Origin: Deltaproteobacteria bacterium
Lineage (GTDB): Bacteria > JAGRBM01 > JAHCIT01
Length of the DNA: 64,000 nucleotides
Assembly: GCA_026129095.1 (NCBI GenBank)
Contig: JAHCIT010000003.1
Coordinates: forward strand, 310,001-374,000
Reading direction: 5' to 3'
Numbering within the stretch: position 1 is the stretch's first letter; each line of letters begins with the position of its first letter. Under the pieces are notes generated by a model. It searched no databases and had not been told where the DNA came from. It saw nothing but the letters and a program-made list of their open reading frames with translations. Of this stretch, positions 17,840 to 27,347 are shown in pieces. The position numbers and the translations under genes are program-made.

Positions 17840-19651
17840 GTGAACCGAACCCCTCCGCCTCCGGCACATCCCTCTGATCTGGCTTCACCTCCAGTGACCG
17901 GTCGCGGACTCCGGTCCTTCGGCCGGCGAACCCGGGACCGGATACTCGAATCGCCCGAGTTCGGCGCCCTGGTCGTGGGCGCTGCGGTCGGCCTGCTCGC
18001 CATCGCCTTTACCGAGGCCACCCACGGCCTGCGCGAACTGGTCATCATGGCCGCCTCGCCGGACGGGACCTGGGGACTGCCGGGTCTCATCTCGCTCGTC
18101 GCCATCACCGCCACCGGCTGCGCCGTCGCGACAGCGATCGGCGCCTGGCTGCTCGGCGAGGCCGCCACCGGCGGGATCAATGTCGCCATCGCCCGTTATC
18201 ACGATGGCAAGCGGCTGAAGACCCGCACACTCTGGCACAAGTTCATCCAGTCGGTGCTCGCCCTGGGGAGCGGCAGCGCCGGCGGCGGCGAAGGCCCCAT
18301 CGGCTACATGGGCGCTGCCGTCGGGGCCACTGTCATCAAGTTCATGCGGCTTCCGCCACTTCCCCGCCGGGCCCTGCTGGCCGCCGGCATGGGCGCCGGC
18401 ATCGCCTCGCTCTTCAAGGCGCCCATCGCCGGCGCGATTTTTGCTGCCGAAGTCCTGTACCGGTCCATGGGCATCGAGGCCCGCGTCCTGTTTGTGTCGG
18501 TCCCCGCCTCGATCGCCGCCTTCTGTGTTTACGCGACGGCATACGGCTTTGGCCCTGCCCTGCCGCTCGACGCCCAGCCGTTCGACCATCCATCCGAACT
18601 GATCGGTTATGCGCTGCTCGGGGCCGCCTGTGCTGTCACGGGCCGCTTCTTTCACGGGCTGATCCACAAGGTCCAGAAATATGCGGGAGACTCGTGGCGA
18701 CGTACCGGAATCTCCCTCGCAGGAGGGCTTTGCCTCGGGACCACCGTCGCCCTGATTATCCAGTCGGGAATAAACCCTGAAAAAGCGCTTGCCCTGCTGG
18801 GCGACGGCTACCAGCTGTTCCGGGCCGGTGCTGTCGATCCCCACCTGGACAATGCGCTCATTCTGCTCGCGGCCGTGCTCGGGCTCAGGATCATCTTCTC
18901 CGCCATCGGAATCGGCACGGCCACCGGGATCGGGGATTTTGCTCCCGCCGTGACGATCGGAGGCCTGCTGGGTGCGCTCGTCTCCACCGCCATCGGCACG
19001 CTCTATCCGCCTTTCGCCCCGCCCGTCGCGGCAAGCGCCGTCGTCGGAATGGCGGCCTTCTATGGCGGTCTCTCCCGGGCCCCCCTGTCGGGTGTCCTGC
19101 TCGTGTCCGAAGTCACGGGGCGTTACACGCTGATGATCCCCGCCCTGTGGACGACGTTCATCACCTTCCGGCTTCTCGGCAACACATCGTTTTATTCCGC
19201 CCAGAAGGACCGGCCCGAGTCGGCCGAGGATATCTGGCTCAAGCCAACCGGAGAGGACCTGCCCGTGCGCGACGCGCTCCCCGTGAGCGCCGCCACCATA
19301 CCGGTGCTCGATCCCGGGGAACCCGCCACGCGGCTAATCCTCATGCTGGCCCCGATCGCCCTCGTGAAGGGGAAGGACGACCCGCCGGACTCCGCGCTCC
19401 GGTTCCTGCTGTCCAACGATATTCTGCACTATCCCATTGGCAGTGCCGCCATTGATCTCGCGCTGGCCGGTGCGCTGGCCCGCACCGACCTGCATCCCGT
19501 GGCCGAGGACGACTCCCTCTCCACCGCGTTTGCCCTCATGCTCCGCGACGGTGTGAACGCCATCCCGGTCATCCGCAAGGACGGGACTTTTACGGCTCTC
19601 ACCCGGGATGAAATACTCCTGCATCTGAAGGTCCGCCCCCCTGCAGACTGA
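17840..19651 (+). CDS. ClC-type chloride channel / antiporter with C-terminal CBS region
   Basis: A 603-residue membrane protein of the ClC family. Family motifs include GSGSAGGGEGPIGYMGAAVG (the GxExP region with gating glutamate, following the first selectivity-filter serine), FKAPIAGAIFAAEVLYR and GDFAPAVTIGGLLGAL (the GxFxP filter region). The soluble C-terminus (about 470-600) resembles a CBS pair, ending with DSLSTAFALMLRDGVNAIPV. The conserved gating glutamate leaves H+/Cl- exchange possible, but channel versus antiporter cannot be decided by eye. GTG 17840 is 9 nt after the tonB stop and may be the last gene of that transcript, or unrelated. Confidence 0.9.
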   Translation: MNRTPPPPAHPSDLASPPVTGRGLRSFGRRTRDRILESPEFGALVVGAAVGLLAIAFTEATHGLRELVIMAASPDGTWGLPGLISLVAITATGCAVATAIGAWLLGEAATGGINVAIARYHDGKRLKTRTLWHKFIQSVLALGSGSAGGGEGPIGYMGAAVGATVIKFMRLPPLPRRALLAAGMGAGIASLFKAPIAGAIFAAEVLYRSMGIEARVLFVSVPASIAAFCVYATAYGFGPALPLDAQPFDHPSELIGYALLGAACAVTGRFFHGLIHKVQKYAGDSWRRTGISLAGGLCLGTTVALIIQSGINPEKALALLGDGYQLFRAGAVDPHLDNALILLAAVLGLRIIFSAIGIGTATGIGDFAPAVTIGGLLGALVSTAIGTLYPPFAPPVAASAVVGMAAFYGGLSRAPLSGVLLVSEVTGRYTLMIPALWTTFITFRLLGNTSFYSAQKDRPESAEDIWLKPTGEDLPVRDALPVSAATIPVLDPGEPATRLILMLAPIALVKGKDDPPDSALRFLLSNDILHYPIGSAAIDLALAGALARTDLHPVAEDDSLSTAFALMLRDGVNAIPVIRKDGTFTALTRDEILLHLKVRPPAD

Positions 19652-19675
19652 CACGACGGGCAACGGAGCCCAGTT

Positions 19676-20536
19676 GTGGCCCCCCGTGCCGGGTGCTATG
19701 GCGGAATGGCTGAAGTGCTTATGACTGCCGGAACCGAAGAACAGTTCGAGAGCGAGTTCGACTACGACCTTGAGCTTCCGCTCTTTGAAGGGCCGCTCGA
19801 CCTGCTGCTTCACCTCGTCCAGAAAAGCCGCGTCAACATCTTCGACATCCGGATTTCGCTCATCACCGAGCAGTATCTCGAGTACATCGAGCTGATGAAG
19901 GAGCTCAATATCGACATGGCGGGCGAGTTCCTCGCCATGGCGGCCGAACTCGCCCGCATCAAGTCGAAAATGCTGATTCCCGTGGAAGACACCGGTGAGG
20001 AGGCCGAGGCGGAGCCCCCTTGGGCCGAACTCCAGCGGCGGCTGATCGAATACCAGCGGTTCAAGGAAGCGGCCATCGAACTGGGCAAGCGGGATATTCT
20101 GGGCCGCGATACCTTCACCCGCGAACTGCCCGTCGAGGAAAAGCTCCCGCCCGGCGAGGAGACCATCGAGCCGGTCGAGTTCATGGGCCTGTTGCGCGCA
20201 TTCAAGAAGGTTCTGGAGCGGCTGCCAGAAGCCAACCTCAAGGAAGTCGCCCGCGAGGAGATCACGATCCGGGCCCGCGTCATGCAGCTGATTGACGGGC
20301 TGAGGTCCGGCGGCCGGCGCCAGTTCACCTCGCTGTTCGCCGGCGACCGGAACCGCCAGCAGGTGGTCATCACTTTCCTCGCCATCCTGGAACTGGCACG
20401 CCTCCGCATGGTCCGCATCGAGCAGGGTGCCGGCGAGGACGAATTCTGGATCGACCCGCGTGAAACCCTGGATGCGGAGCACGCACAGGCTGCACTGGGC
20501 AATACCGAGGAAGAAGGCGGCGGATACCGTGGCTAG
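19676..20536 (+). CDS. scpA: Segregation and condensation protein A
   Basis: Kleisin subunit of the bacterial SMC condensin, bridging SMC heads and binding ScpB. Conserved N-terminal block LPLFEGPLDLLLHLVQKSRV followed by NIFDIRISLITEQYLEYIELM, and the helical AGEFLAMAAELARIKSKMLI. The winged-helix C-terminus binds the SMC cap (VVITFLAILELARLRMVRIEQ). GTG 19676 has GGAG 7 nt upstream; ATG 19706 or 19721 are alternatives nearer to the usual family N-terminus. scpB overlaps by 8 nt, the standard scpA-scpB operon. Confidence 0.94.
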   Translation: MAPRAGCYGGMAEVLMTAGTEEQFESEFDYDLELPLFEGPLDLLLHLVQKSRVNIFDIRISLITEQYLEYIELMKELNIDMAGEFLAMAAELARIKSKMLIPVEDTGEEAEAEPPWAELQRRLIEYQRFKEAAIELGKRDILGRDTFTRELPVEEKLPPGEETIEPVEFMGLLRAFKKVLERLPEANLKEVAREEITIRARVMQLIDGLRSGGRRQFTSLFAGDRNRQQVVITFLAILELARLRMVRIEQGAGEDEFWIDPRETLDAEHAQAALGNTEEEGGGYRG

Positions 20537-21302
20537 GAAAAACGAGCAGGAAGAGACCGGAACCGTGACGGAGGGGGGCGACAACCCCGCGCCGCGCCAG
20601 AAGCTGCCGCCTGAACGGCTGCGGTCGGTCGTGGAAAGCCTCCTGTTCGTGAACGGCCGCCCGCTCCGGGCCTCCGACCTCGCGGCCGCCATTCCGGAAA
20701 CGACGAAGAAGGAACTTGAAAAGCTGCTCGCCCAGTGGGCGAAGGAAGAACCCGGCGAGGGCCGGGGCGTGCAGATCGTGGCCGTCGCGGGCGGCTATCA
20801 GGTCCGCACGATACCGGAGAACGCCGCCTGGATCCGCCGGCTGTCGGGCACCCGGCTGTTCCGCCTGACCCAGCCTTCCCTCGAAACGCTCGCCATCGTC
20901 GCCTACAAGCAGCCCGTGACCCGGGCCGAGATCGACGAGGTCCGCGGGGTCGATTCGGGTGCCGTGATCCGGGCGCTTCAGGAGCGCAAGTTCATCCGCG
21001 CCGTCGGCACCAAGGACGTCCCCGGCCACCCCGAACTGCTGGGCACCACGGCCGAATTCCTGGAGTTCTTCGGCCTCGAATCCCTGGAACAGATGCCGCC
21101 GCTCAAGGAAATCCTCGAACAGAAGTCCGAGGAAATCACCGAGAACGTCCCCGATGGGCCCTTCGCCGCCCACACGACGAGCCAAGGGCTCTCGTTCGCC
21201 GACCTCGAAGCCCGCCTTCCGCCCCCGCCCCTTGAGGACGACGAGATGGACGACATCCCCGACGTTCCCAAGACCAGCGTGGACGACGCGGGGAAGGTGT
21301 GA
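20529..21302 (+). CDS. scpB: Segregation and condensation protein B
   Basis: A 257-residue dimeric winged-helix partner of ScpA in the SMC complex. Conserved regions are RLRSVVESLLFVNGRPLRASDLA, and the second winged helix TQPSLETLAIVAYKQPVTRA followed by EIDEVRGVDSGAVIRALQER, all hallmarks. The ending is an acidic, low-complexity tail (about 200-257). I set the start at GTG 20529, inside the end of scpA (8-nt overlap); the frame stays open to 20427 but that part mirrors scpA. Confidence 0.94.
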   Translation: MARKNEQEETGTVTEGGDNPAPRQKLPPERLRSVVESLLFVNGRPLRASDLAAAIPETTKKELEKLLAQWAKEEPGEGRGVQIVAVAGGYQVRTIPENAAWIRRLSGTRLFRLTQPSLETLAIVAYKQPVTRAEIDEVRGVDSGAVIRALQERKFIRAVGTKDVPGHPELLGTTAEFLEFFGLESLEQMPPLKEILEQKSEEITENVPDGPFAAHTTSQGLSFADLEARLPPPPLEDDEMDDIPDVPKTSVDDAGKV

Positions 21303-21498
21303 AGTCCCGCCCCCGGTGCTGACCCGCCAACAGATCGAACGCTGGCAGGTCATCGTTTATGCCGGAGCCATTGCCGCCGGTGCCGCTACCAGACCGGACG
21401 CGCCTGATCCCCGCCTTTCCACCTCAAGCCCCCTTGCCCTCACGGCGGCGACTGGCTATCAAGTGGCCCCGGCGGACTTTTTTGCGGCCCGCTGACAC

Positions 21499-21574
21499 TC
21501 CGGTGTAGCTCAGTTGGTAGAGCAGCGGACTGTTAATCCGCCTGTCCCTGGTTCGAGTCCAGGCACCGGAGCCA
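21499..21574 (+). tRNA. tRNA-Asn (GTT)
   Basis: A full cloverleaf can be drawn. Acceptor stem TCCGGTG pairs with CACCGGA (7 bp), the D-loop region is TAGCTCAGTTGGTAGAGC, the anticodon loop CTGTTAATC has GTT as anticodon, and the T-arm contains GGTTCGAGTCC. The discriminator base is G and the CCA end is encoded (21572-21574). It stands alone between scpB and mgtE. Confidence 0.96.
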
Positions 21575-21690
21575 AACTTTTCAACGAAACCCTTTTCGCC
21601 CCGCTCCGCCGGAGCCTGTCGCAGACAACGTGAACCCGCCGCCGGTCTTGCCGGCCCGCTTCCACGCCCCTGTCCCTAGGGAGGTTTCAC

Positions 21691-23016
21691 ATGCTGCCCG
21701 AACCGGCCCCCGAACGCCTCACGGTCGATGAACTGCGCGATGTCTGGTCCGCGCTGTCGGCCGAGGAGCGCGCCGAGGGGTTCATCGTTCTCGCCCGCGA
21801 CGAGGCCGGGGAGTTCTTCCAGAGCCTCGATCCGCTCGGGCAGGCACAAATTCTGGAGCGTGTCCCCCCTGGTGAAAAGCGGCTGTGGATCCGGCTTCTC
21901 GCCCCGGACGACGTGGCCGACGTCCTGCAGGAAACGGACGAGGAGCACCGCCCCGAACTCCTCGCCCTGCTCGACGAAACCACGCGCCGGGAAGTGAATG
22001 CCCTCATGGCCTACGCCGAGGACGATGCCGGCGGCCTGATGAGCCCCCGGTTCGCCCGGATCCGGGCCGACATGCAGGTGGACGAGGCGATCCGGTACCT
22101 CCAGAAGCAGGGCCGGTCGCACCTGGAAACGATCTACTACATCTATGTGCTGGATTCGGCCCAGCGGCTGATCGGCGTCGTCTCGTTCCGGGACCTTTTT
22201 GCCTCCCCCCCCGACAAGCCGGTGCGGGAGATCATGAACCCCGAGCCCGTCGCCGTCCGGGCGGACATGGACCAGGAGGCCGTCGCGGCCCTGTTCAAGC
22301 AGCACAGCTTCCTGGCGCTGCCGGTCGTCGATGCCGACGGCAAGATGCAGGGCATCGTCACTCTGGACGACATCGTGGACGTGGTTCAGGAAGAGGCCAC
22401 CGAGGACGCCCAGAAGTTCGGCGGTATGGAGGCCCTCGACGCGCCCTACCTCCAGACCGGCCTGTGGGAGATGATCAAAAAACGGGGCGGCTGGCTGACC
22501 CTGCTGTTCGCGGGCGAGATGCTGACAACGGGTGCGATGGCCCGCTACGAGGACGACATCACCAAGGCCGTCGTGCTCGCGGTGTTCATCCCGCTCATTA
22601 TTTCGAGCGGCGGCAACTCCGGCTCGCAGGCGGCCACGCTGGTGATCCGCGCCATGGCTCTTGGCGAAGTCCGCCTTCGTGACTGGACCCGGATCATCCG
22701 CAGGGAGATCGGCGCGGGCTTCGGGCTGGGAATGATTCTCGCCCTGCTGGGACTGTCCAAGATACTGTTGTGGGAGTTCCTGTTCGACAGCTATGGCGAC
22801 CACTCCGGGCTTCTGGCCCTCACCGTCGGCAGCAGCCTTGTCGGCGTCGTCCTGTGGGGAACGATTGCAGGCTCGATGCTTCCGTTCATCATCCGCCGGT
22901 TCGGGTTCGACCCCGCCAGCGCATCGGCCCCGTTCGTGGCGACGCTGGTCGACGTCTCTGGACTCATCATCTACTTTACCGCCGCCCAGATTTTCCTCGG
23001 CGGGACGCTTCTCTAG
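21691..23016 (+). CDS. mgtE: Magnesium transporter MgtE
   Basis: A 441-residue Mg2+ channel/transporter of the inner membrane. An N-terminal acidic superhelical domain (about 1-115) precedes a CBS-domain pair (about 120-240, with DSAQRLIGVVSFRDLFASPP and DADGKMQGIVTLDDIVDVVQ), a plug helix, and five membrane helices. The family motif ISSGGNSGSQAATLVIRAMA (about 306-325) and the C-terminal FVATLVDVSGLIIYF are clear. Cytoplasmic Mg2+ sensing by the N/CBS domains is known for the family. ATG 21691 has GGGAGG 7 nt upstream. Confidence 0.96.
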   Translation: MLPEPAPERLTVDELRDVWSALSAEERAEGFIVLARDEAGEFFQSLDPLGQAQILERVPPGEKRLWIRLLAPDDVADVLQETDEEHRPELLALLDETTRREVNALMAYAEDDAGGLMSPRFARIRADMQVDEAIRYLQKQGRSHLETIYYIYVLDSAQRLIGVVSFRDLFASPPDKPVREIMNPEPVAVRADMDQEAVAALFKQHSFLALPVVDADGKMQGIVTLDDIVDVVQEEATEDAQKFGGMEALDAPYLQTGLWEMIKKRGGWLTLLFAGEMLTTGAMARYEDDITKAVVLAVFIPLIISSGGNSGSQAATLVIRAMALGEVRLRDWTRIIRREIGAGFGLGMILALLGLSKILLWEFLFDSYGDHSGLLALTVGSSLVGVVLWGTIAGSMLPFIIRRFGFDPASASAPFVATLVDVSGLIIYFTAAQIFLGGTLL

Positions 23017-23041
23017 CAAGAAACTGCATCTTTCCCTCTAT

Positions 23042-23066
23042 GAAACACGGTTAATCTTAGTGTTTC
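23042..23066. promoter_or_regulatory. Inverted repeat GAAACAC-N11-GTGTTTC
   Basis: Perfect 7-bp arms (23042-23048 and 23060-23066) 26 nt after the mgtE stop in an AT-richer gap. No T-run follows, so a terminator is doubtful. It precedes a weak promoter-like pair (TTGCAT 23086-23091 and GATACT 23110-23115) for the gene at 23153, so it could be an operator. Confidence 0.3.
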
Positions 23067-23152
23067 GTTACGGTTCATTTTCCCGTTGCATCGGCCCGTT
23101 CCTGTACCGGATACTAGATGCACATTCGATCAGGTGATGGGAGGCAAGGCGC

Positions 23153-23614
23153 GTGGATAACCGCGAGAAGATGCAGCGGCTGGCATCGGCTGTCCGCCAT
23201 TTCAGGATGGGCCACCCCTACGATGCGCTCAAGGTGCTCCGGCAACTGGACACGGAAAGCCCCGGCGATACGCTTGTCCAGTCATATCTGGGGCTTGCGC
23301 TCACCCTCTCCGGTGCCGACACCGACCGTGGCATCCATCTTTGCGAGGCGGCAGCCGAAAAATCATTCCACCGGCCCGAATGCATGGCGAACCTGGTGAA
23401 GGCCACTCTTCATGTGAAGGACCGCTCGCGGGCCTCCGACGCGCTTCTGCAGGGGCTTGCCATGCACGGCGACCACAAGGAACTGAACCTGCTTGCGCAG
23501 AAAATGGGGCTCCGCCGCCGGCCCCTGTTCGGCTTCCTGCCACGCAGCAACTTCATCAACCGCCTGACTGGACGCTTCACCTGGTGGCTCGGCGTCGGCC
23601 GTCAGGCGGAATAG
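23153..23614 (+). CDS. TPR-like hypothetical protein
   Basis: A 153-residue protein from GTG 23153. The first 110 residues are helix pairs with tetratricopeptide spacing (HFRMGHPYDALKVLRQLDTE, VQSYLGLALTLSGADTDRGI, CMANLVKATLHVKDRSRA). A basic C-terminus follows (LRRRPLFGFLPRSNFINRL) with a weakly hydrophobic end. There is no signal peptide, so it is likely cytoplasmic and perhaps an adaptor. No specific function is recognisable. It is convergent with comM (21-nt gap). Confidence 0.75.
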   Translation: MDNREKMQRLASAVRHFRMGHPYDALKVLRQLDTESPGDTLVQSYLGLALTLSGADTDRGIHLCEAAAEKSFHRPECMANLVKATLHVKDRSRASDALLQGLAMHGDHKELNLLAQKMGLRRRPLFGFLPRSNFINRLTGRFTWWLGVGRQAE

Positions 23615-23635
23615 GAAAACCCGCCGCCCTCATTT

Positions 23636-25171
23636 TTACGCGGCCTCCTGCCTGAGCGGCCGGTCGAGACTCCGGTACTGGACCGCCTCGGCCAGATGCG
23701 CCGGACCGATGATATCGGAGCCGTCCAGGTCGGCGATCGTCCGGCCCACCTTGATGATCCGGTCCCAGGCCCGGGCCGAAAGACCCAGCCGGTCCACCAC
23801 CCGCTCCATGAGCCGCTCGGCTTCCGGGGCCAGCGGACACTGTTCTCGCCGGAGGGCCGGGGTCATCCGGGCGTTGACATGGATGCCGCTGCGGGAGAAC
23901 CGGCGGGACTGGACCTGCCTCGCCTCCACCACCCGTTTCAGCACCTCGGACGATTTTTCCCCGCGCCGGGTGTCGGCAAGGTCCCGGTACCGGACCGCGC
24001 CCACCTCCACCTGGATGTCGATCCGGTCCAGCAGCGGGCCCGATATCCGCGAGCGGTAGCGCCGGATCTGCTCGACCGAGCAGGTGCACTCATGGAACGC
24101 ATCACCCAGATAGCCGCAGGGGCACGGGTTCATCGCCGCGACCAGCATGAACTTCGCCGGATAGGTGAGCGAAACGGCCGCCCTCGAAAGGGTCACATGG
24201 CCCTCCTCCAGCGGCTGCCGGAGGACTTCCAGCACGTTGCGCTGGAACTCCGGCAGTTCGTCGAGAAACAGCACGCCGTTGGTGGCGAGCGACACCTCGC
24301 CCGGCTTGGGAATCGCGCCACCGCCGATCAGCCCCGCATCCGAGAGCGTATGGTGCGGGGCCCGGAACGGGCGCTCGCGCAGAAGGCCACCGCCCCTGGG
24401 AAGCATCCCCAGGACAGAGTGGACCTTGCTCGTTTCGAGGGCCTCCTCGAAGTTGAGCGGCGGCAGGATCGTCGGGAACCTGCGGGCGAGCATCGTCTTG
24501 CCCGCCCCCGGCGGTCCGATCAGCAGGATGTTGTGCCCACCGGCTGCGGCCACCTCCAGCGCCCGCTTGGCGTGCTCCTGCCCCCTGATGTCCTGCAAGT
24601 CGGTCGCCGCCAGTGGCGGGGCCTCTGGCGGCGGAGCCGGTCTGGCCGGTCCGATTTCCAGCTCTCCAGCGAGGAACTTCACCACTTCGGTCAATGTCTG
24701 CACGGGAATAACCCTGAGCCCCGTCACGACGGCCGCCTCGGCGGCGTTCTCCCGCGGCACCAGAAGCCCCTCAACCTTGAGACGAGCGGCGAGTGCCGCC
24801 ACGGGCAGCACGCCCCGCACCGGACGGAGCGCGCCATCCAGCGACAGCTCGCCCATGAGGAGAAACCCGGAAAGGCGGCCAGCGGGTGCCTGTCCGGTGG
24901 CAGCCAGGATCGCAATGGCAATCGGGAGGTCCAGCGCCGAGCCGTCCTTCCGGATATCGGCGGGGGTAAGGCTGATCGTCACGTGCCGGCCGGGAAAGTC
25001 GAAGCCGGAGTTCTTCACCGCCGCCCGTACCCGGTCCTTTCCCTCCCGAACGGCCGCCTCGGCGAGCCCCACTGTCGAGACATGCGGAAGCCCCAGTTGC
25101 AGATCCACCTCGACCCCGACCGGATAGGCGTCAATTCCCAGCACGGCGGCACTCCGGGTAACAGCCAGCAT
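23636..25171 (-). CDS. comM: YifB/ComM family Mg-chelatase-like AAA+ ATPase
   Basis: A 511-residue protein. The N-terminal Lon-substrate-like domain (about 1-165) is followed by an AAA+ domain with Walker A GPPGAGKTMLARR (about 217-229) and Walker B GVLFLDELPEF, then a C-terminal Mg-chelatase-type region holding a four-cysteine-like CPCGYLGDAFHECTCS. In naturally transformable bacteria ComM is a helicase that extends heteroduplex during integration of transforming DNA. The family is also widespread in bacteria not known to be competent, so natural transformation is not implied. ATG 25171 gives the canonical start MLAVTRSAAVLGI. Confidence 0.93.
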   Translation of the reverse strand: MLAVTRSAAVLGIDAYPVGVEVDLQLGLPHVSTVGLAEAAVREGKDRVRAAVKNSGFDFPGRHVTISLTPADIRKDGSALDLPIAIAILAATGQAPAGRLSGFLLMGELSLDGALRPVRGVLPVAALAARLKVEGLLVPRENAAEAAVVTGLRVIPVQTLTEVVKFLAGELEIGPARPAPPPEAPPLAATDLQDIRGQEHAKRALEVAAAGGHNILLIGPPGAGKTMLARRFPTILPPLNFEEALETSKVHSVLGMLPRGGGLLRERPFRAPHHTLSDAGLIGGGAIPKPGEVSLATNGVLFLDELPEFQRNVLEVLRQPLEEGHVTLSRAAVSLTYPAKFMLVAAMNPCPCGYLGDAFHECTCSVEQIRRYRSRISGPLLDRIDIQVEVGAVRYRDLADTRRGEKSSEVLKRVVEARQVQSRRFSRSGIHVNARMTPALRREQCPLAPEAERLMERVVDRLGLSARAWDRIIKVGRTIADLDGSDIIGPAHLAEAVQYRSLDRPLRQEAA

Positions 25172-25376
25172 GTGTTTCGGTTCTCCTTGCCCAACGGACC
25201 TATCGACACCTCCCGCAGCTTCAATTTCCGCGCCCTGCCGGATAGATATTTACGCGAGTGATTTCAGTAGCTTGAATGAACCCGATTTCACCCGGAGCGG
25301 TTCCCCGTTCAGATTCCGAACGGCTACACTCGAAACTGCCCGCACTAGCTGGCCGCACCATGACGAGGCTGCCCGA

Positions 25377-26738
25377 TTGATACGGTTCCGGTTCATCCTG
25401 CTCCTGTCGCTCCTTGCAGCCGGACTGCCGGGTACGGGCGCAGCCCAGCACCCGCCCTCCGATCTTCCGAGCGGACGGCCTGACTCTACCGGAGACCCTG
25501 CCCAACTCCCCGATCTCCCCAGCGGCAAACCCTTCACGCCGGAAACCCCCGATCCTGCCGTCCCGGAACACGAACGGCTGCTCCGGCCCGATCCAGGGAA
25601 AGAAGAAACAGCGGCTCCGAAACCGTTTACGGTCCGCCAGATTACGGCCGACGGCCTCAGCCACACGCCCTGCTGGGTAGAAGGCGACCGGTTGCTCTAC
25701 ATCCGGTCGGAACCGGACTACGACCCTGCCGGAACCGATTCCGCCTTCTGGCAGAAAGTGGAAACCGGAGACACCGGACCCGGTTCGCCGGTCGTTCACC
25801 CCCTTTTCTATGCACGCGGACAGGTGGTTCTCCGCGAGCCAGATGGAACCAGCCGGGTGCTCACCCGGTTCGAAGGCAAGCACCTGCGTACACTCCGGTG
25901 CCCCCCGTCTGGGCCGTTCGCCGCGTTTCTCCTTGGGGAGCCGGGCGAAAACCCTTCCGTGCTCGCCATCCTGAGGTGGGATGCCGATCCCGCTCCCGAT
26001 CCGGTGCTCATCGACGCCGAGGGGATCGATGATTTTTCATGGAGCGACACCGGAAGCCGCCTTTACTTCCTCAAGCAGGGATGGCCCTGGTATCTCAATC
26101 CGGTCACGGCGGCGATCAATCCCGTTACGTCATCCCCCGCACTCAGGAAAAACGATTTCATCGCCCTCTGGGGCGGACCCCGCGAGCTTGACCTTGTCCT
26201 GGCCACGCTTCAGCGGGACAAGGCCGGAAAGCCCGCCGGCAATTCGCTCCTGTTCCTGAACACCCAGACGCTCAATACCGTCCGCCTCCCCGCCGCCAAA
26301 CCGGGCCTCGGCAGCCGGTTCGAGCAGTGGATGCCGCCGCGAACCATACTGCTAAGTTCGACCGATTTCGTCCGGTTCCGGCTGTTCCGGCATGACCTCT
26401 CTACCGGCCAGCGGACCGAGCTGCGTCCGCTCCCCGGAGATGCCGATGGCCACTGGCGCTGGAGCGGCGGGCGGGGCTTCTGGGCCCGGTGGAACGGCTC
26501 GGCCTTCGACGAACTGACCCTGCTGGGGAAGGACACCGAGACGGGCGAGGTCATTCTCAGGGCCAATATCCGCTACGCCCTCTGGTCGCCGTCCGGCACC
26601 CGCATCGCCGTTGACACTGGCTCCGGCGGCACGCCCCTGAACGGCATTGATATCCGCCGGGATATCACCGTCGTGGAGTTTGCGGACGGGAAAAGCCCGG
26701 CCCCAAAACCGCCGGCGGGGAAACCGCCCGCGCCCTAG
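25377..26738 (+). CDS. Secreted TolB-like beta-propeller protein
   Basis: A 453-residue protein from TTG 25377 (GAGG 8 nt upstream) with a clear signal peptide (RFRFILLLSLLAAGLPGTGAA). A low-complexity proline-rich part with two PSG(K/R)P repeats precedes beta-propeller-like blades (TADGLSHTPCWVEGDRLLYI, LIDAEGIDDFSWSDTGSRLYF, ANIRYALWSPSGTRIAVDTG), the pattern of WD40/TolB-type repeats. The ending is a basic proline tail. The frame is open back to 25170 but the upstream part is not signal-like. A partner is unknown; there is no pal or tol operon here. It overlaps the convergent Rrf2 gene by 4 nt. Confidence 0.72.
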   Translation: MIRFRFILLLSLLAAGLPGTGAAQHPPSDLPSGRPDSTGDPAQLPDLPSGKPFTPETPDPAVPEHERLLRPDPGKEETAAPKPFTVRQITADGLSHTPCWVEGDRLLYIRSEPDYDPAGTDSAFWQKVETGDTGPGSPVVHPLFYARGQVVLREPDGTSRVLTRFEGKHLRTLRCPPSGPFAAFLLGEPGENPSVLAILRWDADPAPDPVLIDAEGIDDFSWSDTGSRLYFLKQGWPWYLNPVTAAINPVTSSPALRKNDFIALWGGPRELDLVLATLQRDKAGKPAGNSLLFLNTQTLNTVRLPAAKPGLGSRFEQWMPPRTILLSSTDFVRFRLFRHDLSTGQRTELRPLPGDADGHWRWSGGRGFWARWNGSAFDELTLLGKDTETGEVILRANIRYALWSPSGTRIAVDTGSGGTPLNGIDIRRDITVVEFADGKSPAPKPPAGKPPAP

Positions 26739-27196
26739 ATGTAGTACATGATCTGGATTGGGCGGCCTTCGCGCTGCGAACGGGAACGGTCGATGACATT
26801 TTCCAGCGTGGTCGCGTCCACGATCCGGCTAATGGCGTCGCGCACCTCGCCCCAAACGTCGTAGTAGGAACACTCCGACTCGGCGCACTCCTTCGGCCGT
26901 TCCCCGGCGAGGCACTTGATCGGCGCCACTGCCACCGGCCCGTCAATGAGCCGCAGTACCTCGCCCAGCGTGATTTCAGCCGGTTTTTTCGCAAGGTAGA
27001 ACCCGCCCCGCGCCCCCTGTACGCTCGTCACCAGTTTGGCCCGCTTCAGCAGGACAAGCAGGTTAGCCAGCACCCCTTCGGGGACGCGCTGCGCACGGGC
27101 AATCTGGCCGACAGTCAGCGGGCGGCCGCCCGGCTTCTGGAGTCCCAGCTCGAGCAGGGCCCGGAGGGCATACTCGCATCTTCTCGATACTCGCAT
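26735..27196 (-). CDS. Rrf2 family transcriptional regulator (IscR-like)
   Basis: A 153-residue winged-helix regulator. The DNA-binding domain covers about 1-75 (MRVSRRCEYALRALLELG, then TVGQIARAQRVPEGVLANLL and the wing VQGARGGFYLAK). Three cysteines follow in a loop (C-x8-C-x4-C, IKCLAGERPKECAESECS), which in this family bind an Fe-S cluster (IscR, NsrR) for sensing cluster status, NO or redox. No isc/suf or other Fe-S genes are adjacent, so its regulon is not evident. ATG 27196. Confidence 0.9.
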   Translation of the reverse strand: MRVSRRCEYALRALLELGLQKPGGRPLTVGQIARAQRVPEGVLANLLVLLKRAKLVTSVQGARGGFYLAKKPAEITLGEVLRLIDGPVAVAPIKCLAGERPKECAESECSYYDVWGEVRDAISRIVDATTLENVIDRSRSQREGRPIQIMYYI

Positions 27197-27347
27197 GGTG
27201 TATGGTGTAATTCATGGCCCGTACCGGAGCCAAGGCCTTTTGCATCCTGCCCGGGCCGCCATATGGAAAACCGCCGCGGGGGCGGCTATATCCTGCCCAT
27301 CAGCCGTCAACACTGTGTGAGGCAGAATCAGACGCGGCCGGAGCCCC

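Noticed and set aside
21303-21498. Possible small gene between scpB and tRNA-Asn (frame from about GTG 21317)
   Set aside because: About 60 codons, no ribosome-binding site, Ala/Pro-rich, no recognisable domain.
21499-21574. tRNA-Asn as integration site of a genomic island
   Set aside because: Adjacent genes (scpB, mgtE) are core genes and I see no integrase or duplicated tRNA 3' end nearby.
23696-25261. 521-codon plus-strand frame over comM
   Set aside because: Antisense to an intact AAA+ gene with all its motifs; composition artefact.
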